DNA from: Paraburkholderia sp.
Lineage (GTDB): Bacteria; Pseudomonadota; Gammaproteobacteria; Burkholderiales; Burkholderiaceae
Direction: 5' to 3'
DNA length: 64,000 nucleotides
Assembly (NCBI GenBank): GCA_004322045.1
Contig: SCRN01000011.1
Coordinates: 1 to 64,000 of the forward strand
In this document: positions 48,632 through 57,194 of the stretch, one piece after another
Numbering within the stretch: the stretch's first letter is position 1
Layout of the letters: every line of letters begins with the position of its first letter
The notes under the pieces: model-generated
What the model saw: only the letters and a program-made list of their open reading frames with translations
Told to the model about the DNA's origin: nothing
Databases searched by the model: none
Position numbers and translations under genes: made by a program

Positions 48632-49545
48632 CGTTTGATACGGCGCGCCGCGGGCGCACTCCAGCCGAGTTCTTCGGAAATCGCGCGCGCGGTTCGCTGC
48701 ACGACGGGAATCAATTCATCCATACGTTCTTGAGACATGTAGTGCGTGGTGCTCGCCACGGAGATCGCGGCAACGATCGCGCCGGTCGCATCGCGCACGG
48801 GGGCGGCCACGCAGCAGATCGTGGGCTCGTTTTCTTCGAGGTCGAACGAAAATTGGCCGGCGGCGTAGCGCACCATGCGCTGAAGGAATAGCGGCTTGTC
48901 GGGGCGGCGGCTGTGCTCGAAGCGCACGCCTTCGAGCGTGCGCTGCGCGGCGTCGTAGAGCGAGCTCCACATCTGCGGCGACAAGTCGAGCATCAGCGCC
49001 TTGCCGATGCCGGTGCAGGCGAGCGGCATCTTGTGACCGGCCCTCGAACGCATTTCGAGTCCGCGCGTGCCGGGCAGCTTGTCGATGTAAAGCACGTCTT
49101 CGCCATCGCGCACACCCAAGTGGACGGTGTCGAGCGTGGCCTGCGCGAGCCGTTCGAGGTGCGGGCGGGCCACGGCGGTCAGCGGCATCTGCTCGAGGGC
49201 GACGGTTCCGAGTTCGATCAGTTTCGGCCCGAGCAAATAGCCTTGCGGCACTTGGCGCAGATAGCGGGCCTGAACGAGGCTGTGCACGAGCCGGTGTGTG
49301 GTGCTGCGGGTCGTGCCCAACGCCGCGGCGAACGCGCGCATATCGCGTGCGCCGCGTGCGCACGCCTCGATGATCGCGAGCCCGCGCAGCAAAGTCTGCG
49401 TCCCGGCCGGCAAATCCAAGCTGTCGAGCGCCGAGCCTGCCACCGCAGGCGGCTCGGAGGCCTCGCCCCTGACACTGCGCAGCGGCAGTTCGGATACGTC
49501 GCTTCTCGTGGCGGAAGCGGAAAGTGGGTGATCGGATGCAGTCAT
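48628..49545 (-). CDS. IclR-family regulator of the sugar cluster
   Basis: This 305-aa protein has an N-terminal IclR winged helix (about residues 45-110, with LRGLAIIEACARGARDMRAF and GTTRSTTHRLVHSLV) and a C-terminal effector domain (about 125-295, with GTRGLEMRSRAGHKMPLACTG reading as a signature). The start at 49545 has GGAG 9 nt upstream and is preferred over the ATG at 49560. As the first gene of the ten-gene cluster, overlapping dgoK, it almost certainly controls this operon, probably in response to a galactonate-type intermediate. Confidence 0.92.
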   Translation of the reverse strand: MTASDHPLSASATRSDVSELPLRSVRGEASEPPAVAGSALDSLDLPAGTQTLLRGLAIIEACARGARDMRAFAAALGTTRSTTHRLVHSLVQARYLRQVPQGYLLGPKLIELGTVALEQMPLTAVARPHLERLAQATLDTVHLGVRDGEDVLYIDKLPGTRGLEMRSRAGHKMPLACTGIGKALMLDLSPQMWSSLYDAAQRTLEGVRFEHSRRPDKPLFLQRMVRYAAGQFSFDLEENEPTICCVAAPVRDATGAIVAAISVASTTHYMSQERMDELIPVVQRTARAISEELGWSAPAARRIKR

Positions 49546-49681
49546 CGGGCGCGTCTCCATTGGGTTCGAATGCTTCGCTCTCGAATCGCAGAATGCTTCG
49601 CTTTCGTTTGGCGGCTATTTCGACCGCTCGCGACGGATTGTAGGCACGCCTCGCGCGTCGATCCAACATTTGAATGACCTG

Positions 49682-49694
49682 CTCATATATTGAG
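49682..49694. promoter_or_regulatory. Possible IclR-type operator
   Basis: CTCA-TATAT-TGAG is an inverted repeat in an unusually AT-rich patch about 140 bp upstream of the iclR start. Position and symmetry suit an autoregulatory IclR site; it is a weak call without comparison to relatives. Confidence 0.35.
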
Positions 49695-49812
49695 ATGTAC
49701 GATCGATCAAGCATGGGGTTCCGGCCAGTCCCGACTCCGGCAAATTCGGCATCCTGGCGGAGTTTCCGGGCACGCCGGGGCGAGAAGCCGAAAGGCTTTC
49801 GGTTCGTGTCGA

Positions 49813-49842
49813 GGAAAAGGAAAAGGGAAAGGGAAAGGGAAA
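49813..49842. repeat. Hexanucleotide tandem array (GGAAAA)2(GGGAAA)3
   Basis: Five consecutive purine-only hexamers cover 30 bp. It lies between the glycosyltransferase 3' end and the sugar-cluster promoter region. A related unit, GGCAAA, is repeated twice at 49982-49993 inside the 3' end of the glycosyltransferase gene. Such arrays can vary in copy number. Confidence 0.8.
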
Positions 49843-49971
49843 GCGCGCCTTATTGGGATAGCCACTGACAGTGGCAGCCGCCGAGGCGTCTCGGGTCACT
49901 CTGGCCGTTGGCCGTCGGGGGGAGTTGTGGCCCTTTAGCCCTGTAGCCGTTCGGGCCGTTTAGATCGTCGA

Positions 49972-51030
49972 TTAGGCCAGAGGCAAAGGCAAAGGCGGCA
50001 GCGCGAGCCCGTCGTCCAACAGGCGATCGAATGCGCCGCTCAGCAATGCTAAATCGCCCTCACGGCTGCTGGCCTGCAAGCCCCGCAACGACGGTACGTC
50101 CAAGCTGACCGATTGGCACATCGGATAGTCTCTCGCGCGCAAATCCGGCTCGATGCTCGAGAAAAAAGCGGTGGCGGGGATATCGAACCCAGCGGCGATA
50201 TGGAGCGCGGCGCTGTCGCCCGTCATGACGAACGCTGCGCCGCTCACCCAGCCCAGGAAGGCGGCCGTCGTAGCGCTTCGCGCGCTGACATCCCGGTATG
50301 CCGGATGATCGACGTGCCCAAACCCGAGCACCGGCAAGCCATAAGTGCGGTGAATCAAATCCACCAAGCGCGCCCACTGGCTCGAAGGAATACCGCGCAA
50401 CGACGTGCTCGCGGACGGCGAGAACAGCGCATAAGGCCGCGACACCGTCTGCGGCGACGCATCGGTGAGCGGCAATCGCCGCAGCCAGTTATTTCGTTTC
50501 TGCGAGGACGGCACCGACGCGGGATCCACCCCGAGGGCATCGAGGAAGAAGTCGACCATAGGCTCGCGGGAAAAGCCGCGCCAGAACAGATGATTGCCCA
50601 CGTCGACGATCGCTTCGTGCCCAGGCAGCTCGCCGATGACGCGCGGCAAGCTCTGGCAGGTGTCCACGATCGGGCCGTTTAAGAGCGCATAGAGCGCCTC
50701 CACGTAAGCAGGCGCGCGCTTGGGCCGGTACAGATGGACGCGAACGTTGGGGAACCGATGCCGGATCGCGGCGATCGCCGTCAGACCGATAATCGAGTCG
50801 CCGAGCGTGACGCCCACGCCGTTGACGATGTGCACCGCCGATAGCGCCTCCCAGTCCAGCCGGAAGGTTCGCGCGTTTGCGTTGTAGATCCGCGAATCGG
50901 CCGTCGCTGGGCGATACCCGGCCAAAGAGGCATCGCCGGACTCGAGGTCGTACGGCGCGACGAGCTCGCCCAGCGGCGAAAGCAACGAGCCTGGATGAAA
51001 AAGGACATCGTCCGGATGCAATACGCTCAT
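49972..51030 (-). CDS. Glycosyltransferase family 9-like (heptosyltransferase-like) protein
   Basis: This is a 352-aa GT-B-type protein. Recognisable parts are GVTLGDSIIGLTAIAAIRHRFP (N-terminal domain), LFSPSASTSLRGIPSSQWARLVDLI (donor-side loop) and MTGDSAALHIAAGFDIPATAFF, the GT9 signature region. The acceptor is unknown: no LPS core genes are adjacent. The last codons lie in a GGCAAA repeat encoding LPLPL. It is 44 bp downstream of mtgA on the same strand and may be co-transcribed. Confidence 0.72.
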   Translation of the reverse strand: MSVLHPDDVLFHPGSLLSPLGELVAPYDLESGDASLAGYRPATADSRIYNANARTFRLDWEALSAVHIVNGVGVTLGDSIIGLTAIAAIRHRFPNVRVHLYRPKRAPAYVEALYALLNGPIVDTCQSLPRVIGELPGHEAIVDVGNHLFWRGFSREPMVDFFLDALGVDPASVPSSQKRNNWLRRLPLTDASPQTVSRPYALFSPSASTSLRGIPSSQWARLVDLIHRTYGLPVLGFGHVDHPAYRDVSARSATTAAFLGWVSGAAFVMTGDSAALHIAAGFDIPATAFFSSIEPDLRARDYPMCQSVSLDVPSLRGLQASSREGDLALLSGAFDRLLDDGLALPPLPLPLA

Positions 51031-51074
51031 AGGTTCGTCCGCAGACGCGTGCGTCTAGTGTCGAGGCCACCCGT

Positions 51075-51797
51075 TCATCGCGGCACTTCCGCCGCGCCCA
51101 TGCGCCGAGCGATGACGGCGGCCCGTTGCGCGAGATACGCCGAGCCGCGGTGCTCGTCGAAGTATTTCGGGCGAGGCAACATGACGGCGAGCCGCGCGGA
51201 TTGCCACGCCGTCAATTGCGCAGCGGACGTTCGGTAGTAATAGCGTGCGGCCGCTTGCGCGCCATACACGCCGTTGCCCCATTCGACCGAATTCAGATAG
51301 AGCTCGAAGATCCGCTGCTTGTCCAATAGCAGCTCGAGCATCCAGGTGATGATGAGTTCCTGCCCCTTGCGCAGGTAGCTCTTCTGGCGCGAAAGAAACA
51401 AGTTGCGCGCGAGTTGCTGCGTGATGGTCGAACCGCCCGCGACGATCTTGCCGCGCGCTTTGTTCTTTTCCCATGCTTGCAAAATCGCGTCGGTTTCGTA
51501 GCCGTTGTTATTGACGAAATTGGCATCCTCGGAGGCGATGATCGCACGTTTCAAGTTACGCGAGATCCGCTCGTAGGGCACCCACTCGTGCGCGAGCGAC
51601 AGGTCGGGCCGGTCCTGCGCCAACCGCCATGCATCGGCCCGCATGAACGCCGTCGAACGCGGGTTGACGACGCTCCAAACGGCGATTTGCGCAAAGTAAT
51701 ACGCTTGCGTCGCAACCCACGCGAGCGCGCACACGGCTGCCGCATAAACGAGCCAGCCGGCGATGCCTTTCCTCGTCCGCTTTTTCGCTTTTGTCAT
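51075..51797 (-). CDS. mtgA: Monofunctional biosynthetic peptidoglycan transglycosylase
   Basis: This 240-aa GT51 enzyme polymerises lipid II into glycan strands. An N-terminal membrane anchor spans about residues 13-40. The catalytic domain shows [16 protein letters not shown] (catalytic Glu), [16 protein letters not shown], and [17 protein letters not shown]-type [20 protein letters not shown]. No transpeptidase domain is present. It follows aroE by 84 bp on the same strand. Confidence 0.95.
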   Translation of the reverse strand: MTKAKKRTRKGIAGWLVYAAAVCALAWVATQAYYFAQIAVWSVVNPRSTAFMRADAWRLAQDRPDLSLAHEWVPYERISRNLKRAIIASEDANFVNNNGYETDAILQAWEKNKARGKIVAGGSTITQQLARNLFLSRQKSYLRKGQELIITWMLELLLDKQRIFELYLNSVEWGNGVYGAQAAARYYYRTSAAQLTAWQSARLAVMLPRPKYFDEHRGSAYLAQRAAVIARRMGAAEVPR

Positions 51798-51881
51798 CGC
51801 TGCGTCTTGATTATTCGCGCTCGCGTCGGCCTCGCCTCGTGCAACGCGCGCTGCCTCTCTGCCGTCCGTGTCTTGCTGCCG

Positions 51882-52781
51882 CTAAGCGGAAGCCGCCAAC
51901 ATGGCGCGCAGCTCTGCCAGCACACAAGCGCTGTCGGGACGCACGCCGCGCCAGACCCAAAACGATTCGGCAGCCTGCTCCACCAACATGCCCAGGCCGT
52001 CGGACACGGTGGCGCCTAGCGACCGCGCATGTTGCATGAAGACCGTCGGCTGTGCGCCGTACATCATGTCGTATGCGAGCGTGCCCGGACCGAACGCCCG
52101 GTTGTCGCATTCGGGCACCGCCGCGGCCAAGGAGCCCGCCGTCGCGTTGATCACGACGTCGTAGGCCGCGGGGTCGATCGCCGCAGGTGCCCCGCCCGAC
52201 AACACGCAGCGCGCCTCACGCGCCGCCGAAGCGAATTGCGCCAAGAGAGCGTCAGCCTTTTGCGCCGTGCGATTGACGATCGTCACGCGCTGCGGACCGC
52301 GCTCGAGGATCGGCAGCACCGCGCCGCGAGCCGCGCCGCCTGCGCCGAGCAGCAGCACGCGCGCACCGGCGAGACTCACGCCCAAGTTCTTTTCGATATC
52401 GGCGACGAGCCCCACGCCGTCGGTGTTGTCGCCGAAGATGCCCTCCGCATCGAATCGCAGCGTGTTGACGGCCCCCGCCGCCGCCGCTCTCGGCGAAAGC
52501 CGCGCGGCCAGCGCGTGTGCCTCGAGCTTGAACGGCACCGTGACGTTGAGCCCTTTGCCGCCGGCGGCCATGAACGCGCGCACCGTATCGCCGAAGCCAT
52601 CGACAGGTGCGAGCAGGCGCCGGTATTCGATGCGCTCGCCGGTTTGCGCGGCAAAACGCGAATGAATGAGCGGCGATTTGCTATGTGCGATCGGGTTGCC
52701 GATCACGGCATAGAGGTCGTATCCGGGCGCAGCCGGTTCGATGGACTCCTCGCCTGCCGAGTTGGACGCCGCCGCGCTCAT
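51882..52781 (-). CDS. aroE: Shikimate dehydrogenase
   Basis: This 299-aa NADPH-dependent enzyme of aromatic amino acid synthesis shows AVIGNPIAHSKSPLIHSRFA, the catalytic Lys/Asp segment LNVTVPFKLEAHALA and GDNTDGVGL, and the Rossmann loop VLLLGAGGAARGAVLPIL with NRTAQKA. It starts at 52781, where ATG overlaps the upstream exonuclease stop (ATGA) and GGAGG precedes it by 4 nt; a start at 52799 is possible but lacks such a site. Confidence 0.96.
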   Translation of the reverse strand: MSAAASNSAGEESIEPAAPGYDLYAVIGNPIAHSKSPLIHSRFAAQTGERIEYRRLLAPVDGFGDTVRAFMAAGGKGLNVTVPFKLEAHALAARLSPRAAAAGAVNTLRFDAEGIFGDNTDGVGLVADIEKNLGVSLAGARVLLLGAGGAARGAVLPILERGPQRVTIVNRTAQKADALLAQFASAAREARCVLSGGAPAAIDPAAYDVVINATAGSLAAAVPECDNRAFGPGTLAYDMMYGAQPTVFMQHARSLGATVSDGLGMLVEQAAESFWVWRGVRPDSACVLAELRAMLAASA

Positions 52782-54940
52782 TGCGCCTCCTGCGACCATG
52801 GCGTCGCGCCGTCTCGAGCGGTCGCGTCGCGCGCACTATCGTCGACACCGGCCGCATCACCGTCGCCGCTCGATTCGCGCGCCGCTTCGTCGCCCGTCCC
52901 TTCGTCGCCTGCCGCATCGACGCCGGCTTCCGATTCGCTCCCTTCGGCGCGCGCCTCTTCCTCGCTTTGCGCCGACGCATCGGGCGCATTGACGATTTCC
53001 GCGTCTTCCTCGTCCTCTTCGGCAGCGACGTTCGACGACCCGGGCGCATCGAGCACGCGAATCGGGCGCACCGACGCCTCGATCGTCAATTCATCGACGC
53101 CCATCACCTCCAGCATGATGCGCGTGCCCCGCGCATGCACGCCGAGCCCCGGAACGTGCAGCAACAGCGGCACTTCCTCGAGGCGCAAGAGATCTCCCTT
53201 GATGACAGCCGCCACCACTTCTTTCTTCCGCTCCTGCGTGAGCCAACGCAAGCACCAAAAGTACTCCATACGACGTTGGTGGTCGGCATAGGCGGTGTAA
53301 GTGTCGTCGAAGCCTTGAACCACGGCGAACAAATCGGCGTCTTTCGGCTTGAACGGCGCGACAAGCTTGGCGGCGACCCCATGCTGCACGCAGGCGAGCA
53401 ATTGCCATTGATTGACGAGATCGACGTAGCGACGCAGCGGCGAGGTGCTCCATGCGTACTGCGCGACGCCGAGCCCCTCATGCGGCGCGGCGCTCGTTTG
53501 CATGCGCGTGCGCTTGGGACCTGCGGCAGCGAACGTGCGTTGGGTTCGATAGATGCCCGGCACGCCATGGTCGTGCAGCAGGGCGCCCCAGGTCGAATTG
53601 GCCAAAATAGCGAGTTCGGCCACGATCAAATCGAGCGGAGAGCCGCGACGGCGCGGCGTAATCGTCACGTGCTCGCCGTCGACGTAGAAGTTGTAATCAG
53701 TATTGCCGTGAATTTCGCGCCGCAAGCCGTAACCAGCGCGCGCCGCCTGCCGCTTTTCGAACAATGCTTGGGCGAGCGGCCACAGCACGGCGATCTCGGC
53801 CTTGTGCGGATAGTCGCCGCTACCGGCAGCGAGCGACTCCTCCGTCACATCGGCGTCGAGCGTGTTATGGCGCAAATTGCTCTTGACGAACACGCGTTCG
53901 GCGCGCGTTTCGGTGGCCACGATTTCCTGCGTGTTGCGCTCGACGATAATGTACAGCGAAAGCGCCGGCCGCAGTCCGCCCTCTTTGAGCGTGAAGACTT
54001 CGACCACCTCGTCGGGCAACATCGTGATCTTGTCGCCGGGCATGTACACGGTGGACAGCCTGGCGCGCGCAATCGCATCGACGGGATCGCCCCGCGCGAT
54101 GCCAAGCGCAGGCGCCGCGATGTGAATGCCCACTCGCACACGGTCTTCGCCGAGCAATTCGACCGAAAACGCATCGTCGATCTCGGTCGTCGTGATGTCG
54201 TCGATCGAAAACGCCTCCGCATGAACAGTCGGCAAATCATCGGGCACCGGCCCGGGCGTCACGGGCGGAAACCCGGTGCCATGCGGAAAGTGCTCGGACA
54301 AGAAGCGCGCTTCGTGCAAGGCGCGCGCCGATGCAATGCCCCCGCACTCCAACATGAGCCGCGCCGTCGACACCCCGCGCGCCGCCGCCGCGCCCTCGAG
54401 CGCTTTGTATTCGATCGCGTTCTTATCGGGCTTCGTGAGCAATGCGAGCGCCTTGCCGCGCAGCGCCTCGGGCAACCGCCCTGCCTTCAGCTCTTCTTCG
54501 TATTCGGCTTGCACGAGCGCCTGTTGACGCTTGCGCTCCAACCCCGCGAGCGCCATCTTCAATTGCTCTTCAGGGGCGCGCTGGTACTGCCCGCGGCCCT
54601 TGCGACGGAAATAGACGGGCGCGCCATGCATGCGCAGCACGAGCGCCGCGCGCTCGACGGGGCCCGATTGCGCGCCGAAGTACTCGCCGGCAAGCGACGC
54701 AAACGGGAATTCGTCGGCGGGCGCGCACTCCCACAGGAAGTCGAGATCGATCTGCTGCGCGGCCGCATCGGCCTGCTGCAACAACTCGGCCGCGCTCGGC
54801 TTGTCGAACTCGATCAGGACGTCCTTGGCGCGCACCTTCGCTCGCCGTCCGCCCGGCAACTCGACTTGCAGCGCATCGCCCTGACGCGACAGCACGCTAC
54901 CCGCCTTCAACCCGCCCGATTCCTCAAAAAAAACGTTCAC
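52778..54940 (-). CDS. RNase II-family (RNB) 3'-5' exoribonuclease
   Basis: This is a 720-aa RNB-domain exonuclease. The catalytic metal-binding stretch is SIDDITTTEIDDAFSVE, with VGIHIAAPALGIARGDPVD and PDEVVEVFTLKEGGLRPALSLYI following. Further core motifs include YAWSTSPLRRYVDLVNQWQL and the C-terminal S1-like part (about residues 560-640). The last about 75 residues are strongly acidic (AAEEDEEDAEIVNAPDASAQ onward), a burkholderial-type extension of unknown use. It overlaps aroE by 4 bp. RNase II versus RNase R cannot be assigned with certainty. Confidence 0.9.
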   Translation of the reverse strand: MNVFFEESGGLKAGSVLSRQGDALQVELPGGRRAKVRAKDVLIEFDKPSAAELLQQADAAAQQIDLDFLWECAPADEFPFASLAGEYFGAQSGPVERAALVLRMHGAPVYFRRKGRGQYQRAPEEQLKMALAGLERKRQQALVQAEYEEELKAGRLPEALRGKALALLTKPDKNAIEYKALEGAAAARGVSTARLMLECGGIASARALHEARFLSEHFPHGTGFPPVTPGPVPDDLPTVHAEAFSIDDITTTEIDDAFSVELLGEDRVRVGIHIAAPALGIARGDPVDAIARARLSTVYMPGDKITMLPDEVVEVFTLKEGGLRPALSLYIIVERNTQEIVATETRAERVFVKSNLRHNTLDADVTEESLAAGSGDYPHKAEIAVLWPLAQALFEKRQAARAGYGLRREIHGNTDYNFYVDGEHVTITPRRRGSPLDLIVAELAILANSTWGALLHDHGVPGIYRTQRTFAAAGPKRTRMQTSAAPHEGLGVAQYAWSTSPLRRYVDLVNQWQLLACVQHGVAAKLVAPFKPKDADLFAVVQGFDDTYTAYADHQRRMEYFWCLRWLTQERKKEVVAAVIKGDLLRLEEVPLLLHVPGLGVHARGTRIMLEVMGVDELTIEASVRPIRVLDAPGSSNVAAEEDEEDAEIVNAPDASAQSEEEARAEGSESEAGVDAAGDEGTGDEAARESSGDGDAAGVDDSARDATARDGATPWSQEAQ

Positions 54941-55050
54941 TCGACACTCTCGTTACGAATATGGCCCTCGCAGCGCTACCGTGCGGCAATCCGCACGCCC
55001 GCTGCCGATCGATTTGATTCAGTTCATTGATGCGCCGGCTCGCTAGCCGG

Positions 55051-55644
55051 CTATACGCGCTCGGCCGGCGTCATGCCGCAAAATGCGAGCACGTCGTCGA
55101 CATAGCTGGCGAATTCGCTGATCGCGTGGTCGCTGCCTTCGATCAGCTTGGTCTCGACACCAGGGTAATGCGCGAGCATTTCGCGGTAGTCGAGCACTTC
55201 GTCGCCCGTGGCGGCGATCAAATAATAGCGTTCCGGCTTGGTGATCGACCTGACGCCGAGCGCGCGCAGCTCATCCAAATGACGCGGCTCCACGACGATG
55301 CTGCCGCCGCCGTGCCACAGCGGCTGCTCGCCCAAATAAGCGGACAAATCGCGCTCGGGCAGCACGGCGGGGTTCAGCAACACCGCGCGCCAACCGTGCT
55401 TCTCGGCTAGATAAGTAGCCAAATACCCGCCCAGGGAACTGCCGATGAGCGTGACTTCACCGCGTGCGCCCTCCACCGTCTCGGCCACTTGGGCTTCGGC
55501 CAAGGCGACGGCTTGCAACGGCGAAACCGGCAGCATAGGGCAGCGCCATTCGTTCGCGCCGCCGAGCGCAGCCACGCGCGCCGCGAGCAGTTGCGCTTTG
55601 AACGATTTCGGCGAAGATCGGAAGCCGTGCAGATAGAGAATCAC
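55051..55644 (-). CDS. YqiA-family alpha/beta-hydrolase (esterase)
   Basis: This 197-aa hydrolase has the oxyanion-type ILYLHGFRSSPKS start. The nucleophile elbow G-S-S-L-G is at residues 68-72 (S70). The acid is in AATGDEVLDYREML and the histidine in EGSDHAISEF. The size and LHGFRSSPKSFK start match E. coli YqiA. It overlaps the mpl stop codon (ATGA), so it is translated with mpl. Natural substrate unknown. Confidence 0.88.
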   Translation of the reverse strand: MILYLHGFRSSPKSFKAQLLAARVAALGGANEWRCPMLPVSPLQAVALAEAQVAETVEGARGEVTLIGSSLGGYLATYLAEKHGWRAVLLNPAVLPERDLSAYLGEQPLWHGGGSIVVEPRHLDELRALGVRSITKPERYYLIAATGDEVLDYREMLAHYPGVETKLIEGSDHAISEFASYVDDVLAFCGMTPAERV

Positions 55645-57038
55645 GCAGCGCCTCTTGGGCGCGAGCCCAGCGCATCGAGCAACTTCTGATGGACGCCGCC
55701 GAAGCCGCCGTTGCTCATGACGAGCAGGTGATCGCCGGGGCGCGCCGCCTGCGCCACGGCCGCAACGAGGGCGTTCAGATCGTCGAACGCGCGCGCTTTG
55801 CCGCCAAGCGGCGCCAACGCTTCACGCAGGTCCCAACCGAGCGCATCGCGCCCGCTCGGCGCGCCATAGCCGAATACGAGATCGGCGCCCGCCAAGCTGC
55901 CGGGCAGTTGCGCTTTCATGACCCCGAGCTTCATGGTGTTCGAACGCGGTTCGAGCACGGCCAGAATGCGGGTGCGCTCGCTGCCGACGCGCGTGCGCAG
56001 CCCCGCGATCGTCGTCGCGATGGCGGTCGGATGGTGCGCGAAGTCGTCGTATACCGTCACGCCATCGACGCTTCCCCGCACTTCCATGCGCCGCTTGACG
56101 TTGCGAAATTGCGTGAGCGAATGGGCCGCCTGGGCCGGCGGCACGCCGACATGACGCGCCGCCGCGATCGCCGCGAGGGCATTGAGCCGATTGTGCTCGC
56201 CTTGCACCTGCCAATCGACGAGACCCGCGCGTTCGCCGTGCCAATAGAGCGCGAAGCGCTCGTCGATGGGTTCGCCGTCCGCCGCGGGCAGCGCATCCCA
56301 GCCGCCCTCGACGCCGAAGCGCTCCACCTCGCTCCACACGCCGCGCACGAGCACGCGCTCGAGCGCCGCCTCGCGCCCGTTGACGACGAGGCGCCCAACG
56401 CGGGGCACGGTGCGGACGAGATGATGAAATTGGGTCTCGATCGCAGCCAAATCGGGGAAGATGTCGGCGTGATCGAATTCGAGATTGTTCAGGACGGCCG
56501 TGCGGGGCCGGTAATGGACGAACTTGGAGCGTTTGTCGAAGAACGCCGTGTCGTATTCGTCGGCTTCTATGACGAAGAAGCTCGAATCGGTCAGCCGGGC
56601 CGAGACGCCAAAATTGAGCGGCACCCCGCCGATCAGGAAGCCGGGGTTCAGGCCTGCGTCTTCGAGCAACCAAGCGAGCATCGAGCTCGTCGTCGTTTTG
56701 CCGTGCGTGCCCGCGACGGCGAGCACCCACTTGCCCGCCAGCACGTGCTCGCCCAGCCACTGCGGCCCGGAGACATAGGGCAAGCCGCGATCGAGAATCG
56801 CCTCCATCAGCTCGTTGCCGCGCGAGACGACGTTGCCGACGACGAACAAGTCGGGCTTGAGCTCGAGCTGTTCCGCGCCATACCCTTCGATGAGCTTGAT
56901 GCCTTGCGCCTCGAGCTGGGTGCTCATCGGTGGATAGACGCCGGCGTCGCAGCCCGTCACCGTATGCCCCGCGGCGCGCGCGAGAACCGCGAGACCGCCC
57001 ATGAAGGTGCCGCAGATGCCGAGGATGTGGATATGCAT
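55641..57038 (-). CDS. mpl: UDP-N-acetylmuramate:L-alanyl-gamma-D-glutamyl-meso-diaminopimelate ligase
   Basis: This 465-aa Mur-ligase family enzyme recycles cell-wall tripeptide by joining it to UDP-MurNAc. Signatures are HILGICGTFMGGLAVLARAAGH, the P-loop VAGTHGKTTTSSMLAWLL, ADEYDTAFFDKRSKFVHYRP and VYDDFAHHPTAIATTIAGL. The short N-terminus and FMGG variant distinguish Mpl from MurC. A TACAAT -10-like box lies at 57125-57130 (minus). Confidence 0.96.
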   Translation of the reverse strand: MHIHILGICGTFMGGLAVLARAAGHTVTGCDAGVYPPMSTQLEAQGIKLIEGYGAEQLELKPDLFVVGNVVSRGNELMEAILDRGLPYVSGPQWLGEHVLAGKWVLAVAGTHGKTTTSSMLAWLLEDAGLNPGFLIGGVPLNFGVSARLTDSSFFVIEADEYDTAFFDKRSKFVHYRPRTAVLNNLEFDHADIFPDLAAIETQFHHLVRTVPRVGRLVVNGREAALERVLVRGVWSEVERFGVEGGWDALPAADGEPIDERFALYWHGERAGLVDWQVQGEHNRLNALAAIAAARHVGVPPAQAAHSLTQFRNVKRRMEVRGSVDGVTVYDDFAHHPTAIATTIAGLRTRVGSERTRILAVLEPRSNTMKLGVMKAQLPGSLAGADLVFGYGAPSGRDALGWDLREALAPLGGKARAFDDLNALVAAVAQAARPGDHLLVMSNGGFGGVHQKLLDALGSRPRGAA

Positions 57039-57194
57039 AAACCTGTCGTGCTGGTGCCGCGCTTTCCGCGAGTGCAGGGATGGACGCTCCCGCCCGGGTG
57101 CGGACGGCGCGCTAAAGGCTCGCTATTGTACCCGACGCGCCCGCCGCGAACGGGGCCGGGCGGGCGGTGCCGGACGATCTAGTATGATTGCCGG

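Larger units (their letters stand above)
49546..49971. other. 426-bp intergenic region upstream of the sugar cluster
   Basis: No convincing gene is present. It holds a possible IclR operator (49682-49694), a hexanucleotide tandem array (49813-49842) and a stretch of GCCGTT/GGCC-rich direct repeats about 49905-49965. It must contain the promoter of the ten-gene cluster, but no clear -35/-10 pair was identified. Confidence 0.6.

Noticed and set aside
39298-49560. Sugar-catabolic cluster as a horizontally acquired island
   Set aside because: No integrase, transposase, tRNA or flanking repeat is seen. Base composition and codon use look like the neighbours, and similar clusters are typical of the family.
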